30,334 nt of DNA, taken from positions 1-30,334 of the forward strand of contig JAJXWC010000006.1 in assembly GCA_021781855.1 (NCBI GenBank), read 5' to 3'. The stretch comes from Bacillota bacterium. Its GTDB lineage: Bacteria; Bacillota; Bacilli; Lactobacillales; Streptococcaceae. The position numbers and the translations under genes are program-made. Shown here piece after piece: positions 1 through 8,446 of this stretch (position 1 is the first letter of the stretch; every line of letters begins with the position of its first letter). The notes under the pieces are model-generated. The model had not been told where the DNA came from, did not search any database, and saw only the letters and a list, made by a program, of their open reading frames with translations.

Positions 1-1296
1 ATTGACGGTTTTCCTTTTTTTGTTGATAATGCTTTACCTGATGAAAAAATTCAAATGAAAATCACAAAAGTTGGCAAAAATTTTGGATTTGGACGAGTGG
101 AAAAACGGCTTGTGGCAAGTCCAAAACGGGTAAATAACTTAAATCTAAATTATCTACGTACAGGCATTGCTGATTTGGGGCATTTAGTTTATGAAGAGCA
201 ACTTATTTATAAACGGAAACAAGTTGTTGAATTATTACACAAAACAGCAGGAAAGACTAATTTTCCTGTATCAGAAACAATTTCCGCAGAAAATCCAACG
301 AAATATAGAAATAAAGCGCAAATTCCTGTTCGGGAAATTAACGGACAACTCGAAACAGGTTTTTTCAGAAAAAATTCACATGAATTGGTGCCGATTGAAG
401 ATTTTTATATCCAGAATTCCGAAATTGACCAACTCGTCCTTTTTTTAAGAGATGAATTTCGAAAATATTTTTTGACAAGTTTGTCAATTTATGATGAGAA
501 AACGCGTGAAGGCTGGCTGAGAAATCTGGTTATCCGACGTGCCTATCACTCTGGGGAAATCATGCTGATTTTAGTTGTTACTTCCGCTCAACTCCCTTTT
601 GATAAGGAAATATTTTTGACAGCTTTATCTAAAAAATTTCCTACTATAAAATCTGTTCAGCTCAATATTAATAGCTCTGATGGAAGCTTTATTTTCGGGA
701 AAAAGTTTATTCTCTTATCTGGGAATAATTTTATTACGGATACGATGTTAGAGAAAAAATTTGAAATTTCAGCGCCAGCTTTTTACCAAGTAAATACCCC
801 ACAGGCTGAAAAACTTTATCAAGTGGCTTATGAATTTGCAGAATTAAAACCTACAGATTGTGTTATTGATGCTTATTCAGGAATAGGTACGATTGGAATT
901 GGAATGGCAGATAAAGTTTCACAAGTTTATGGAATGGAAGTTATCCCAGAAGCAGTTGAAAATGCACAACATAATGCGCATTTAAATGGTATTACTAATA
1001 CACACTATGAAGTTGGAACCGCTGAAAAGATTTTGCCAGAATGGCTGCAGAAAGGAATTGTTCCTGATGTGATTTTCGTTGACCCTCCTCGCAAAGGTTT
1101 AGATGAAAGCTTTATTGAAGCGGCAACGGCAACAACTGCACGAGCACTCGTTTATATTTCTTGTAATCCTGCAACTTTTGCTCGTGATGTGGTTCGTCTG
1201 GAAAATTGCGGATATTTTTTGGATAAAGTACAACCAGTTGACCTATTTCCGCAGACACACCATGTTGAATTAGTGGGAAACTTTAAGAAAAAATGA
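1..1296 (+). CDS. rlmCD: 23S rRNA (uracil-C5) methyltransferase, RlmCD/TrmA family, 5' end missing
   Basis: The reading frame is open from the first base of the window, so the gene starts upstream. The ATG at 55 is internal: the 18 codons before it read as the middle of a TRAM RNA-binding domain that continues to about codon 40. The product uses SAM to make 5-methyluridine in 23S rRNA. Visible family signatures are YRNKAQ early on, FYQVN before the Rossmann fold, the SAM-binding DAYSGIGTIG near base 870, VDPPRKGLD near 1080, and the catalytic cysteine in YISCNPATF (codon 1162-1164). The cysteines that bind a 4Fe-4S cluster in E. coli RlmD are absent: the usual CGGCxxQH stretch reads TGIADLGH. 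This fits the cluster-less Gram-positive enzymes that modify both U747 and U1939. The family is certain. The exact target uridines are inferred. Confidence 0.9.
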   Translation: MDGFPFFVDNALPDEKIQMKITKVGKNFGFGRVEKRLVASPKRVNNLNLNYLRTGIADLGHLVYEEQLIYKRKQVVELLHKTAGKTNFPVSETISAENPTKYRNKAQIPVREINGQLETGFFRKNSHELVPIEDFYIQNSEIDQLVLFLRDEFRKYFLTSLSIYDEKTREGWLRNLVIRRAYHSGEIMLILVVTSAQLPFDKEIFLTALSKKFPTIKSVQLNINSSDGSFIFGKKFILLSGNNFITDTMLEKKFEISAPAFYQVNTPQAEKLYQVAYEFAELKPTDCVIDAYSGIGTIGIGMADKVSQVYGMEVIPEAVENAQHNAHLNGITNTHYEVGTAEKILPEWLQKGIVPDVIFVDPPRKGLDESFIEAATATTARALVYISCNPATFARDVVRLENCGYFLDKVQPVDLFPQTHHVELVGNFKKK

Positions 1297-1327
1297 TAGT
1301 ATTTTATAGGAGTAAGAAAGGGTTATT

Positions 1328-1945
1328 ATGATACACAATCACGAACTTGATTCGCAAGTTTACTATGACAAAGTGGCAAGAAAGTTCAATCGGACATGGG
1401 ACGGATTTTTAGCAAGTTTTTTTAAACGATTTATTGTAAAAAACCTTGAACTAACTGAGCAATCTTCAGTATTGGATATCGGCTGTGCCAATGGAACTTT
1501 GTTGGATATGCTTCATAAAAAAGTAGAATTTTACGGGACAGGTATTGATATCTCTCCTGAAATGGTTAAGGTTGCACAGGAACTTTATCCAGAGTTCAAT
1601 TTTTTTGCTGCTTCGGCACAGACGATGCCTTTTCCTGATGAAGCTTTTGACTTAATGATTTGTTCAGCGAGTTTTCATCATTTTCCAAATCCAGCAGCAT
1701 TCTTGACAGAAGCAAAAAGGGTACTTAGACCTGATGGACGTTTAGTTATCGCAGAAATCAGAATTCCTGTTTACGATGTTAGAAAGGTTTATAACCGCCA
1801 TATTGAAAACCACTCTACAGAGGGAGATGTTAAGGTTTATGGGCAAAATGAGTTATTAGATTTGTTCAAACAGGCTGATTTTGAAGTACTTGTTCACAAA
1901 AATGCTCTACAAATTCAATACTATGAATTGAAAAAAATGCGATAA
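1328..1945 (+). CDS. Class I SAM-dependent methyltransferase, UbiE/Methyltransf_11 type
   Basis: This is a 205-residue soluble protein with a SAM-binding Rossmann fold. Motif I is VLDIGCANGTLL at about residues 48-59. An acidic residue ending strand 2 lies in GTGIDIS, and the post-I/motif II segment is DLMICSASFHHFPNP at about residues 107-121. The C-terminal half ends with a lysine/methionine-rich tail. An AGGAG lies about 12-16 bases before the ATG. The gene sits 31 bp after the rRNA methyltransferase and 14 bp before the FAD dehydrogenase, so co-transcription is likely. The substrate cannot be told from sequence: this subfamily includes enzymes acting on small molecules, quinones and RNA. 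Its position beside an rRNA methyltransferase is suggestive only. Confidence 0.8.
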   Translation: MIHNHELDSQVYYDKVARKFNRTWDGFLASFFKRFIVKNLELTEQSSVLDIGCANGTLLDMLHKKVEFYGTGIDISPEMVKVAQELYPEFNFFAASAQTMPFPDEAFDLMICSASFHHFPNPAAFLTEAKRVLRPDGRLVIAEIRIPVYDVRKVYNRHIENHSTEGDVKVYGQNELLDLFKQADFEVLVHKNALQIQYYELKKMR

Positions 1946-1959
1946 TTATCGGAGAATAT

Positions 1960-3561
1960 ATGCTAAGAATCTCACAAATAAAAATTTCGATTGATGACGA
2001 TGTAGAAAAAGTCAAAAGTCTTGTCCTAAAAAAATTAAAAATCTCAGCCACAGAGCTGTTAGAATACCGAATTTATAAAGAATCGATTGACGCCAGGCAT
2101 CGTGGAAAAATTGATTTTATCTATACAGTTGATGTGGCTGTAAAACAAGAAGAAAAAATACTGAAAAAGAAAATACCGAATGTTTCAGAGGCGCCCGATT
2201 TAGCCTATAAAAATCCTGAAATAGGAATGGAAAGCTTGCAAAATCGTCCTCTTGTCATCGGTTTTGGACCTGCGGGGATGTTTTCTGCTTTGCTCTTGGC
2301 GCAAATGGGTTATCGTCCGATTGTATTGGAGCGTGGTCAGAAAGTCGAAGAACGGGTTAAATCTATTGACGAATTTTGGAAAAAGGGGAAACTAAATCCA
2401 CGTTCAAATGTTCAATTTGGCGAAGGAGGTGCAGGGACTTTTTCAGATGGCAAATTGACCAGTCGAGTTCGAGATTTACGGGGGCGTAAAGTTCTGGAAG
2501 AATTTGTTGCTGCTGGGGCACCTGATGATATTTCATATCGTGCGCATCCACATGTTGGTACAGATTTGTTACGTGATATTGTAAAAAATATACGTGAAAA
2601 AATTATTGAGCTTGGCGGGGAAGTCCGATTTGAAGCACAAGTTACTGATTTTTTGATTGAAAATGGTCAGCTGCAAGGTATTGTTTTACAAAATGGCGAG
2701 AAAATTTTTGCTCAACAAGCGATTTTGGCAATTGGTCATAGTGCACGAGATACTTTTTCTCAGATTTATGAAAAAGGAATTCAGATTACGTCGAAGCCAT
2801 TCGCTGTTGGTGTTCGTATTGAACATCCGCAAGAAGTGATTAATAAAGCACAATACAAAGAATTTGCAGGACACCCAAGACTAGGTGCTGCAGAATACCG
2901 CCTGACTCACAAGGCAAGTAATGGAAGAGGGGTTTATACTTTTTGTATGTGCCCAGGTGGTTTAGTGGTTCCAGCGGCTTCCGAAGAGGGACGTCTTGTT
3001 ACCAATGGCATGAGTGAACATGCACGTAGTGAAGAAAATGCGAATAGTGGACTTTTGGTTCAGGTTTTTCCAGAAGATTTTCCTAGTAAACATCCGCTTG
3101 CTGGGGTTGAATTTCAACGAGAATTAGAAGAAAAGGCCTTTCAACTCGGTGGCAGCACTTATCAAGCTCCTGCTCAACTTGTTGGTGATTTCCTAAAAAA
3201 TCAAGCTTCGACAACACTTGGAACGGTTAAACCTAGTTATGTTTTGGGAGTAAAGCCTACGGATTTGCGGCAATTATTTCCCCAATATATCACGGAAGCA
3301 ATGGCAGAAGCACTTGTAGGCTTTGAACATAAAATTCACGGGTTTGCAATGAATGATGCAGTTATGACAGGTGTGGAATCTCGTTCATCATCGCCTGTCC
3401 GTATCAACCGTGATGATGAAAATTTGCAATCGGTCAGCACGAAAGGAATTTACCCTAGTGGAGAGGGTGCTGGATTTGCAGGGGGAATCGTTTCTGCTGC
3501 GATTGATGGTCTAAAATGTGCAGAAAGTTTGATTTCAAAATTTGCACGACCTGAAAATTGA
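1960..3561 (+). CDS. NAD(P)/FAD-dependent oxidoreductase, COG2509-type
   Basis: This 533-residue flavoprotein has a small N-terminal alpha/beta domain (residues 1-90) that is typical of this uncharacterised dehydrogenase family. A dinucleotide-binding motif follows, GFGPAGMFSALLLAQMG, at residues 101-117, with an acidic ribose-binding residue in VLERG at 122-126. A glycine-rich region GEGGAGTFSDGKL lies at 154-166. The C-terminal FAD contact GIYPSGEGAGFAGGI is near residues 490-505. A GGAG six bases before the ATG sets the start. The predicted reaction is oxidation or reduction of an unknown substrate with bound FAD. The family is widespread in Firmicutes, and I know of no settled physiological role. 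Its N-terminal domain distinguishes it from 2,4-dienoyl-CoA reductases and HI0933-type proteins. Confidence 0.8.
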   Translation: MLRISQIKISIDDDVEKVKSLVLKKLKISATELLEYRIYKESIDARHRGKIDFIYTVDVAVKQEEKILKKKIPNVSEAPDLAYKNPEIGMESLQNRPLVIGFGPAGMFSALLLAQMGYRPIVLERGQKVEERVKSIDEFWKKGKLNPRSNVQFGEGGAGTFSDGKLTSRVRDLRGRKVLEEFVAAGAPDDISYRAHPHVGTDLLRDIVKNIREKIIELGGEVRFEAQVTDFLIENGQLQGIVLQNGEKIFAQQAILAIGHSARDTFSQIYEKGIQITSKPFAVGVRIEHPQEVINKAQYKEFAGHPRLGAAEYRLTHKASNGRGVYTFCMCPGGLVVPAASEEGRLVTNGMSEHARSEENANSGLLVQVFPEDFPSKHPLAGVEFQRELEEKAFQLGGSTYQAPAQLVGDFLKNQASTTLGTVKPSYVLGVKPTDLRQLFPQYITEAMAEALVGFEHKIHGFAMNDAVMTGVESRSSSPVRINRDDENLQSVSTKGIYPSGEGAGFAGGIVSAAIDGLKCAESLISKFARPEN

Positions 3562-3626
3562 AGGGATTAGTGCATCAATGGAAATCTCATATCTGAGAAT
3601 TCTATCGACTAATAGTATTTGCTAAT

Positions 3627-3657
3627 AAAAAAGAAGTTCGATTTGAACTTCTTTTTT
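3627..3657. terminator. Bidirectional intrinsic terminator between convergent genes
   Basis: There is a perfect 13-bp inverted repeat: 3627-3639 pairs with 3645-3657, with loop GATTT. The outer A6/T6 arms supply a U-run in both directions, so it can end the FAD dehydrogenase transcript (+) and the aldo/keto reductase transcript (-). It lies in the 108-bp gap between their stop codons. Confidence 0.92.
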
Positions 3658-3669
3658 GGGGATTAATCA

Positions 3670-4770
3670 TTATTTCTTTCTCTTTTCCCATTTCGTTGCA
3701 GAGGATTTATGCTGTGCTACCCAATTTTTCCATGGATTGTTGTGTTCTTCCATTTCCTTGCCTTGAGCGAGAATTTCTTCAATTTCGCTTAACTCATTTA
3801 TAGTAAAGTCGAGATGGTCAAGGGCAGCAACATTTTCAATAATTTGTTGTGGTTTGCTTGCGCCAATTAAAGCGGTCGTTACAGGCGAGACTTTACGTGA
3901 AGGGTCCTTCCGTAATACCCAAGCTAAAGCAAGCTGAGGCAATGTTTGTCCACGCTTTTGAGCAATTTCATTTAGAGAACGAATTTGCGCCAATTTATCC
4001 TCGGTGATGGCATCTGCAGCAAGTGAAGCACCGGGCTTTTTAATTCGTGAATCTTCAGGAATTCCATTTAGATATTTTGTTGAGAGCATTCCTTGAGCTA
4101 ATGGTGCAAAAGCAATCGAACCAATGCCATTGTCCGTTAATACTTCTTGTAAGCCATTTTCAATCCAACGGTCAAACATGGAATAATTAGGTTGGTGAAT
4201 GAGCAGTTTAAAGCCCATATCTTTAGCAATTTTTACTGCTTTTTTGGTTTGTTTTGGATTGTATGAAGAAATGCCAACATAAAGTGCGCGACCGCTATCA
4301 AGTGCTGTTTTTAGCGCACCCATTGTTTCTTCCATTGGCGTTGCAGGGTCTGGACGATGTGAGTAGAAGATGTCTACATATTTTAAGCCCATACGTTCGA
4401 GGGATTGGTCAAGACTAGAAAGTAAATATTTACGACTTCCCCACTCACCGTAAGGGCCTTTCCACATGAGATATCCTGCTTTGGTTGAAATCACAAGTTC
4501 ATCGCGCAAACCAGAAAAATCCTCACGCAAAATACGCCCAAAATTACTTTCAGCTGAACCTGGCTCTGGTCCATAGTTATTCGCAAGGTCAAAGTGAGTG
4601 ATTCCTAGGTCAAATGCCGTATGAATCATTTCGCGTGCATTTTCAAAATCATCAACTGAGCCGAAATTATGCCACAATCCCAGTGAAATTGCGGGAAGAA
4701 GCAGACCAGATTTTCCGACACGACGATAAATCATCTTGTCATAGCGATTAGGATTTGGTGTGTAAGTCAT
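3670..4770 (-). CDS. Aldo/keto reductase, YghZ/AKR14-like
   Basis: This is a 366-residue NADPH-dependent aldo/keto reductase with a TIM-barrel fold. The catalytic tetrad is visible as D61 and Y66 (HFDLANNYGPEPGSAE), K97 (VISTKAGY) and H138 (FYSHRPD). The GPEPGSAE stretch, the GPYGEWGSRKYL segment and the overall length match the L-glyceraldehyde-3-phosphate reductase/YghZ branch, which is related to voltage-gated K+ channel beta subunits. A GGAGGT lies just upstream of the ATG, and a minus-strand extended -10 promoter lies 29-37 bp upstream. It is monocistronic and ends at the shared hairpin terminator. A likely role is detoxification of methylglyoxal or aldehydes. The substrate is inferred from family only. 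Confidence 0.88.
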   Translation of the reverse strand: MTYTPNPNRYDKMIYRRVGKSGLLLPAISLGLWHNFGSVDDFENAREMIHTAFDLGITHFDLANNYGPEPGSAESNFGRILREDFSGLRDELVISTKAGYLMWKGPYGEWGSRKYLLSSLDQSLERMGLKYVDIFYSHRPDPATPMEETMGALKTALDSGRALYVGISSYNPKQTKKAVKIAKDMGFKLLIHQPNYSMFDRWIENGLQEVLTDNGIGSIAFAPLAQGMLSTKYLNGIPEDSRIKKPGASLAADAITEDKLAQIRSLNEIAQKRGQTLPQLALAWVLRKDPSRKVSPVTTALIGASKPQQIIENVAALDHLDFTINELSEIEEILAQGKEMEEHNNPWKNWVAQHKSSATKWEKRKK

Positions 4771-4798
4771 TAGAAACCTCCAATTACATTCTTATTCT

Positions 4799-4827
4799 AT
4801 TTTAACACGATTAACCAAACTTAGCGA
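4799..4827 (-). promoter_or_regulatory. Extended -10 promoter of the aldo/keto reductase gene
   Basis: Read on the minus strand, TGTTAAAAT (4807 to 4799) forms a TGn-extended -10 element about 30 bp upstream of the start codon. No good -35 box is present at 16-18 bp spacing (about 4822-4827), which is common for extended -10 promoters. Confidence 0.6.
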
Positions 4828-4856
4828 CTAAAAACCCTTTCAAAATGTGATATAAT
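4828..4856 (+). promoter_or_regulatory. Extended -10 promoter for the structured leader and AI-2E-family gene
   Basis: TGATATAAT (4848-4856) is a perfect TGn-TATAAT element. The -35 region around 4828-4833 is poor. Transcription would begin near 4863, giving a 5' leader of about 340 nt before the next gene. It is divergent from the minus-strand promoter at 4799-4807. Confidence 0.65.
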
Positions 4857-4935
4857 AGAATGTAAAAGTTGTTGTAATGATGGAAATTATATCTACAATA
4901 GTTAATCGTTCTTGGAACAATACTGACGTGATATT

Positions 4936-5153
4936 TAGTCGAGCGAAATTCGAAGCTTGCCATTCCGACTAGCTGCTTTAGCAGCATAGCGAGGATGGAC
5001 AGCGTAGCAGCAAAGCCGCGGAGATAGTGCTGTCTATCTCGTCGTCTTAGAGCGAGGAATGGTCACTTTTAGTGGCGTATGATAAATGGCACAGAGTGCT
5101 CTATTAAGGCTTCAGATAAAGAAGGTGAAGCTCCCGCCTTTCGCAGTACGAAG
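4936..5153 (+). ncRNA. Putative structured RNA leader of unknown class
   Basis: The 430-bp gap between the aldo/keto reductase and the AI-2E-family gene contains a GC-richer block in which consecutive hairpins can be drawn by hand. They are: 4936-4941 with 4966-4971; 4972-4976 with 4981-4985 (GCTGC, loop TTTA); a long stem 4989-5003 with 5029-5042 (one bulged G at 4993, few G-U pairs); 5062-5067 with 5071-5076; 5108-5114 with 5126-5132; and 5140-5143 with 5149-5152. A competing long-range helix, 4960-4966 with 5056-5062 (CCATTCC/GGAATGG), would disrupt the first hairpin. No U-run follows before the start codon at 5202. It matches no RNA class I can name: it lacks T-box, L10-leader, RNase P, tmRNA and 6S landmarks. 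A degenerate repeat element is the main alternative. Confidence 0.45.
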
Positions 5154-5201
5154 TAGATAAATAGCACGCACGGATAAGATAAAATAATAGGAAATAAAAA
5201 A

Positions 5202-6374
5202 ATGAGTCAAGAACCGAAAAATTTCAAAGCTTCCATTTTCTTTAAATGGTTTGTCAATAATAAAATGGTCACAGCACTAGCCATTATTTTGCTGCTTTTG
5301 CTTAATATTCTTTTAATTAATAAGGTCAATTTCATTTTTCAGCCTGTGGGTGAATTTTTGACGACTGTTTCTTTACCTGTAGTACTTGCGGCAGTCTTTT
5401 ATTATTTGCTCAATCCGATTGTTGATTTTTTGGAAAAGCGTAAAATTCCACGTTTGGCAACGATTATTATTTTGTTTATTGTCATTGCTGGATTGATTAT
5501 TTGGGGGCTTGCTGTTGCCATTCCGAATATCACGAATTCGACGGAGATTTTCGCCAAAAGAGTTCCTTATTACGTAACGCAAATTCAGGACCAAGTCAAT
5601 GATACACTGAGCAACCAACGTTTTGAACAATTTCGTCCGCAAATGGATAAATTGATGCAGTCACTTGGAAATAATCTGATTGACTGGTCAAAAAATTTCT
5701 CCGCAACGGCGGTCAACTCGCTCACAGACATCATTAGTAAAACTGCAAATGTGCTAATTTCATTAGTTGTTTTTCCATTTGTATTGTTTTATTTGTTGCG
5801 TGACGGGCAAAATCTCAACCATTTCATCACAAGATTGCTTCCGCCAGCTTGGCGAAAAGATAGCTCAAAAATTCTGACTGAAATGAACAATCAGCTTTCA
5901 AATTATGTGCGCGGACAAGTGATTGTAGCGTTTGCTGTGGCGATTTTGTTTTGCATTGGTTTACCAATCATCGGTTTACGCTATGCAATTACACTTGCGA
6001 TTTTATCTGGATTTTTCAATCTCATTCCCTTCCTCGGTTTCTATTTAGCATTGATTCCTGCATTGACAATCGGACTGGCAACGGGTGGCCCAATAATGAT
6101 GATTAAAGTTTTGGTTGTTTTTATCATTGAGCAAACGATTGAAGGACGATTGATTTCACCCTTAGTTTTAGGAAGTCAGCTTGATATGCACCCAATTACT
6201 GTTTTATTTGTCCTTTTGACCGGAGCAAAAATTTTCGGACTGTGGGGTGTCTTATTAGCTATTCCGTTTTATACAGTGGTCAAAGTTGTCGTTGTTCACA
6301 CTTATCATTGGTATAAAGATATATCTGATATTTATAATGAAGAACTTTTAGAAGAAGAAAAGGAGCAAGGTTAA
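5202..6374 (+). CDS. AI-2E family transporter (YdbI/PerM-like membrane protein)
   Basis: This 390-residue polytopic membrane protein belongs to the AI-2E transporter family (formerly UPF0118). A short polar N-terminus is followed by hydrophobic segments near residues 23-45, 52-72 and 83-110. A soluble, mostly helical stretch (about 112-180) comes next, then further segments near 181-200, 232-300 and 305-360, about eight in all, with a charged Glu/Lys C-terminus. The family signature region is around FFNLIPFLGFYLALIPA (about residues 273-290), with EGRLISPLVLG downstream. Members have been linked to autoinducer-2 export or to Na+(Li+)/H+ antiport, and the substrate here is unknown. The start follows an AGGAAA. 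The stop overlaps the next ATG by one base (TAATG), so the two genes are translationally coupled. Confidence 0.85.
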   Translation: MSQEPKNFKASIFFKWFVNNKMVTALAIILLLLLNILLINKVNFIFQPVGEFLTTVSLPVVLAAVFYYLLNPIVDFLEKRKIPRLATIIILFIVIAGLIIWGLAVAIPNITNSTEIFAKRVPYYVTQIQDQVNDTLSNQRFEQFRPQMDKLMQSLGNNLIDWSKNFSATAVNSLTDIISKTANVLISLVVFPFVLFYLLRDGQNLNHFITRLLPPAWRKDSSKILTEMNNQLSNYVRGQVIVAFAVAILFCIGLPIIGLRYAITLAILSGFFNLIPFLGFYLALIPALTIGLATGGPIMMIKVLVVFIIEQTIEGRLISPLVLGSQLDMHPITVLFVLLTGAKIFGLWGVLLAIPFYTVVKVVVVHTYHWYKDISDIYNEELLEEEKEQG

Positions 6375-7615
6375 TGTCATATTCTGAAGATGTTGTTGAT
6401 TTTTTACATCAGGGCGATTTGATTGGAATGAAGAATGCGTTATCGAAAGCTCTGGAAAATGATTCAGAAGAAATACTTGCTGATTTGGCGGAATACTTGC
6501 AGATGATGGGCTTTATTGATGAAAGTCATCAGATTTATGATAAAATTTTGACCGAACACCCTGATTCCACTGATTATCTTATCAATTTGGCAGAAATTGC
6601 AGAAGATGATGGGGAACTTGATGCGGCTCTGAATTATCTTTATCAGATTCCTGCAGATGACGAAAATTATGTTGCTGCTCTGGTTAAAATTGCTGATTTG
6701 TATCAATTTGATGGTGATTTTGAAACGGCGATTGCAAAACTTGAGGAAGCACGTGAACTTTCAGATTCACCTTTGATTACTTTTGCTTTGGCAGAGAGTC
6801 ATTTTGACAATGGAGATTTTAAGAAAGCGATTACCGAATATGCAAAATTGTCTGAGCGAAAAATTTTGCATGATACAAAAATTTCGATTTATCAACGGAT
6901 AGGGGAAAGCTACGCTCAACTTGGAAATTTTGAAAATGCGATTTCTTTTCTTGAAAAATCTTATGAATATACAAAAAATGCTGAAGTGCTCTACGAAATT
7001 GCCATTTTATACAGCGAAATCCATAATGAAACACGTGCCATTGCTGCTTTCAAAAAATTAGAAAACCAAGAAAGTGATTTTATTAATTACGAGCTTGCTT
7101 ATGCACAAGTTTTAGAAAATGATGGACAACAAGAAGAAGCACTAAAAATTGCTGAGTCTGGTTTGAAAAAAACACCCAATGCTGTTCCGCTTTTACATTT
7201 TCTCTCAAAAATATCTTACCGGCTTAAAAATTCACAAGCTGCCGAGCACTATCTTATGGAGGCGCTCAACCAGCCAGAATTACATGATGAAACGGTTTTT
7301 CTGCTTGCCAATCTTTATTTTAACGAAGAAGATTACGAAGCGGTTGTCAATCTTCAAAACCTTCTTGAGGATGAACATTTGCTTGCCCAATGGCTTTTTG
7401 CACAGGCAAATCGCGAGCTTGAGAATGACAGTGAAGCAAGCTCTCTTTACGCAAATCTTGTAACAAGCGATTTGATAGAAAATCCCGAATTTTTATCAGA
7501 TAATATTAATTTCCTTCGTGAAATTGGACAATTTGACAAGGCTAAAGCATTGATTCAGCAGTATCTCAAACTTGTTCCGGATGATGAAAACATGCGCAAT
7601 CTACTTGAGAATTGA
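6374..7615 (+). CDS. Tetratricopeptide repeat protein, YpiA-like
   Basis: This is a 413-residue acidic, soluble, all-helical protein without signal peptide or membrane segment. Repeated TPR-like units are visible along its length: LAEYLQMMGFIDESHQIYDKILTEHP-type blocks, then DGELDAALNYLYQIP, DGDFETAIAKLEEA, NGDFKKAITEYAKL, LGNFENAISFLEKS and, at the end, IGQFDKAKALIQQYLKLVPDD. This tandem scaffold resembles the lactobacillal/bacillal YpiA family, usually a protein-protein interaction platform with no assigned enzymatic role. It has a strong RBS (AAGGAG) inside the end of the upstream gene, which it overlaps by one base. No clear terminator was seen before the L10 promoter. Confidence 0.8.
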   Translation: MSYSEDVVDFLHQGDLIGMKNALSKALENDSEEILADLAEYLQMMGFIDESHQIYDKILTEHPDSTDYLINLAEIAEDDGELDAALNYLYQIPADDENYVAALVKIADLYQFDGDFETAIAKLEEARELSDSPLITFALAESHFDNGDFKKAITEYAKLSERKILHDTKISIYQRIGESYAQLGNFENAISFLEKSYEYTKNAEVLYEIAILYSEIHNETRAIAAFKKLENQESDFINYELAYAQVLENDGQQEEALKIAESGLKKTPNAVPLLHFLSKISYRLKNSQAAEHYLMEALNQPELHDETVFLLANLYFNEEDYEAVVNLQNLLEDEHLLAQWLFAQANRELENDSEASSLYANLVTSDLIENPEFLSDNINFLREIGQFDKAKALIQQYLKLVPDDENMRNLLEN

Positions 7616-7662
7616 GTGAAGTGGTTTGATTAAAAGGCTAAATCACTTGGGATAAAAAATCC

Positions 7663-7691
7663 TTGCAAACTAAAAAAACTTATGTTATACT
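7663..7691 (+). promoter_or_regulatory. Promoter of the rplJ-rplL operon
   Basis: The -35 is TTGCAA (7663-7668) and the -10 is TATACT (7686-7691), 17 bp apart, with a TG at 7683-7684 that also makes it an extended -10. Transcription should start near 7698, exactly at the start of the L10 leader RNA. Confidence 0.8.
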
Positions 7692-7697
7692 TATAAA

Positions 7698-7829
7698 GGT
7701 TCGTATGAACTGACCGAAGACAGTTGGGGGCAAAAGCCATAAAAATCCAACCGAGGACAAACATTTTAAGAATGATTGAACTCTCTATGTCTTTTGGTCG
7801 TGGAGATTTTTTATTGAATTTTCACGAAC
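7698..7829 (+). ncRNA. Ribosomal protein L10 leader (autoregulatory mRNA structure)
   Basis: The sequence carries the hallmark of the Firmicutes L10 leader: a GACAGTTGGGGGCAAAAGCC block near 7720-7740, then AAAATCCAACCGAGGAC, and CTCTCTATGTCTTTTGGTC near 7781-7800. A closing helix pairs GTTCGT (7699-7704) with ACGAAC (7824-7829). In this family the L10(L12)4 complex binds its own mRNA leader, mimicking its 23S rRNA site, and represses rplJ-rplL when in excess. The leader lies between the promoter and the rplJ ribosome binding site. Confidence 0.88.
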
Positions 7830-7851
7830 AAAATAAAATGGAGGTAAAAAA

Positions 7852-8361
7852 ATGAGCGATTACAAAGTAAACGAAGCAACGATTGCAGCAAAATCAGAAT
7901 TGGTTGATGTTTATGCAAAGAAATTTGCAGAAGCCGTATCTGTTGTTGTAGCAGACTCACGTGGTTTGACTGTTGAACAAGATACTCAACTTCGTAAACA
8001 ACTTCGCGAAGCTGGAGTTGAATTCAAAGTGGTTAAGAATTCAATCTTGCGTCGTGCAGCTGAAAAAGCGGGGATCGAAGGAATGGAATTTTCTGGTCCT
8101 TCAGCCGTTGCTTTCTCAAATGATGATGTTGTTGCCCCAGCTAAAGTTTTGAGTGATTTTGCTAAAACAGCAGATAAACTTGAAGTTAAAGGCGGTATCA
8201 TCGAAGGCAAAGTTTCTTCACAAGCCGAAATTGCAGCTATTGCAGCTCTTCCAAGCCGCGAAGGACTTCTCTCTATGCTTCTTTCAGTGCTTCAAGCACC
8301 AGTGCGCAACGTGGCTCTTGCAGTCAAAGCTGTTGCCGAAAAAGCAGAAACAGCTGCTTAA
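7852..8361 (+). CDS. rplJ: 50S ribosomal protein L10
   Basis: This 169-residue protein forms the base of the L7/L12 stalk and binds 23S rRNA near the GTPase centre. The N-terminal globular domain is recognisable from [23 protein letters not shown] (about residues 31-53), [14 protein letters not shown] and the [10 protein letters not shown] segment. The alanine-rich C-terminal helix (about 135-169) carries L12 dimers. A strong GGAGGT RBS precedes the ATG, and the L10 leader lies upstream. rplL follows after 85 bp. Codon use is strongly biased, as expected for a highly expressed gene. Confidence 0.97.
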   Translation: MSDYKVNEATIAAKSELVDVYAKKFAEAVSVVVADSRGLTVEQDTQLRKQLREAGVEFKVVKNSILRRAAEKAGIEGMEFSGPSAVAFSNDDVVAPAKVLSDFAKTADKLEVKGGIIEGKVSSQAEIAAIAALPSREGLLSMLLSVLQAPVRNVALAVKAVAEKAETAA

Positions 8362-8446
8362 TTCAGCTGAAAAAGGTGGCTTAATTGTCACAACATCAAA
8401 TCGGCGGATTTACGCAAACTAAAATTTTAATAGGAGAATATTAAAA

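Noticed and set aside
4880..4972. 30-codon frame in the leader of the AI-2E-family gene
   Set aside because: No ribosome binding site precedes it, the composition is not protein-like, and its 3' part coincides with the first RNA hairpin. An uncoupled leader peptide cannot be excluded but is not supported.
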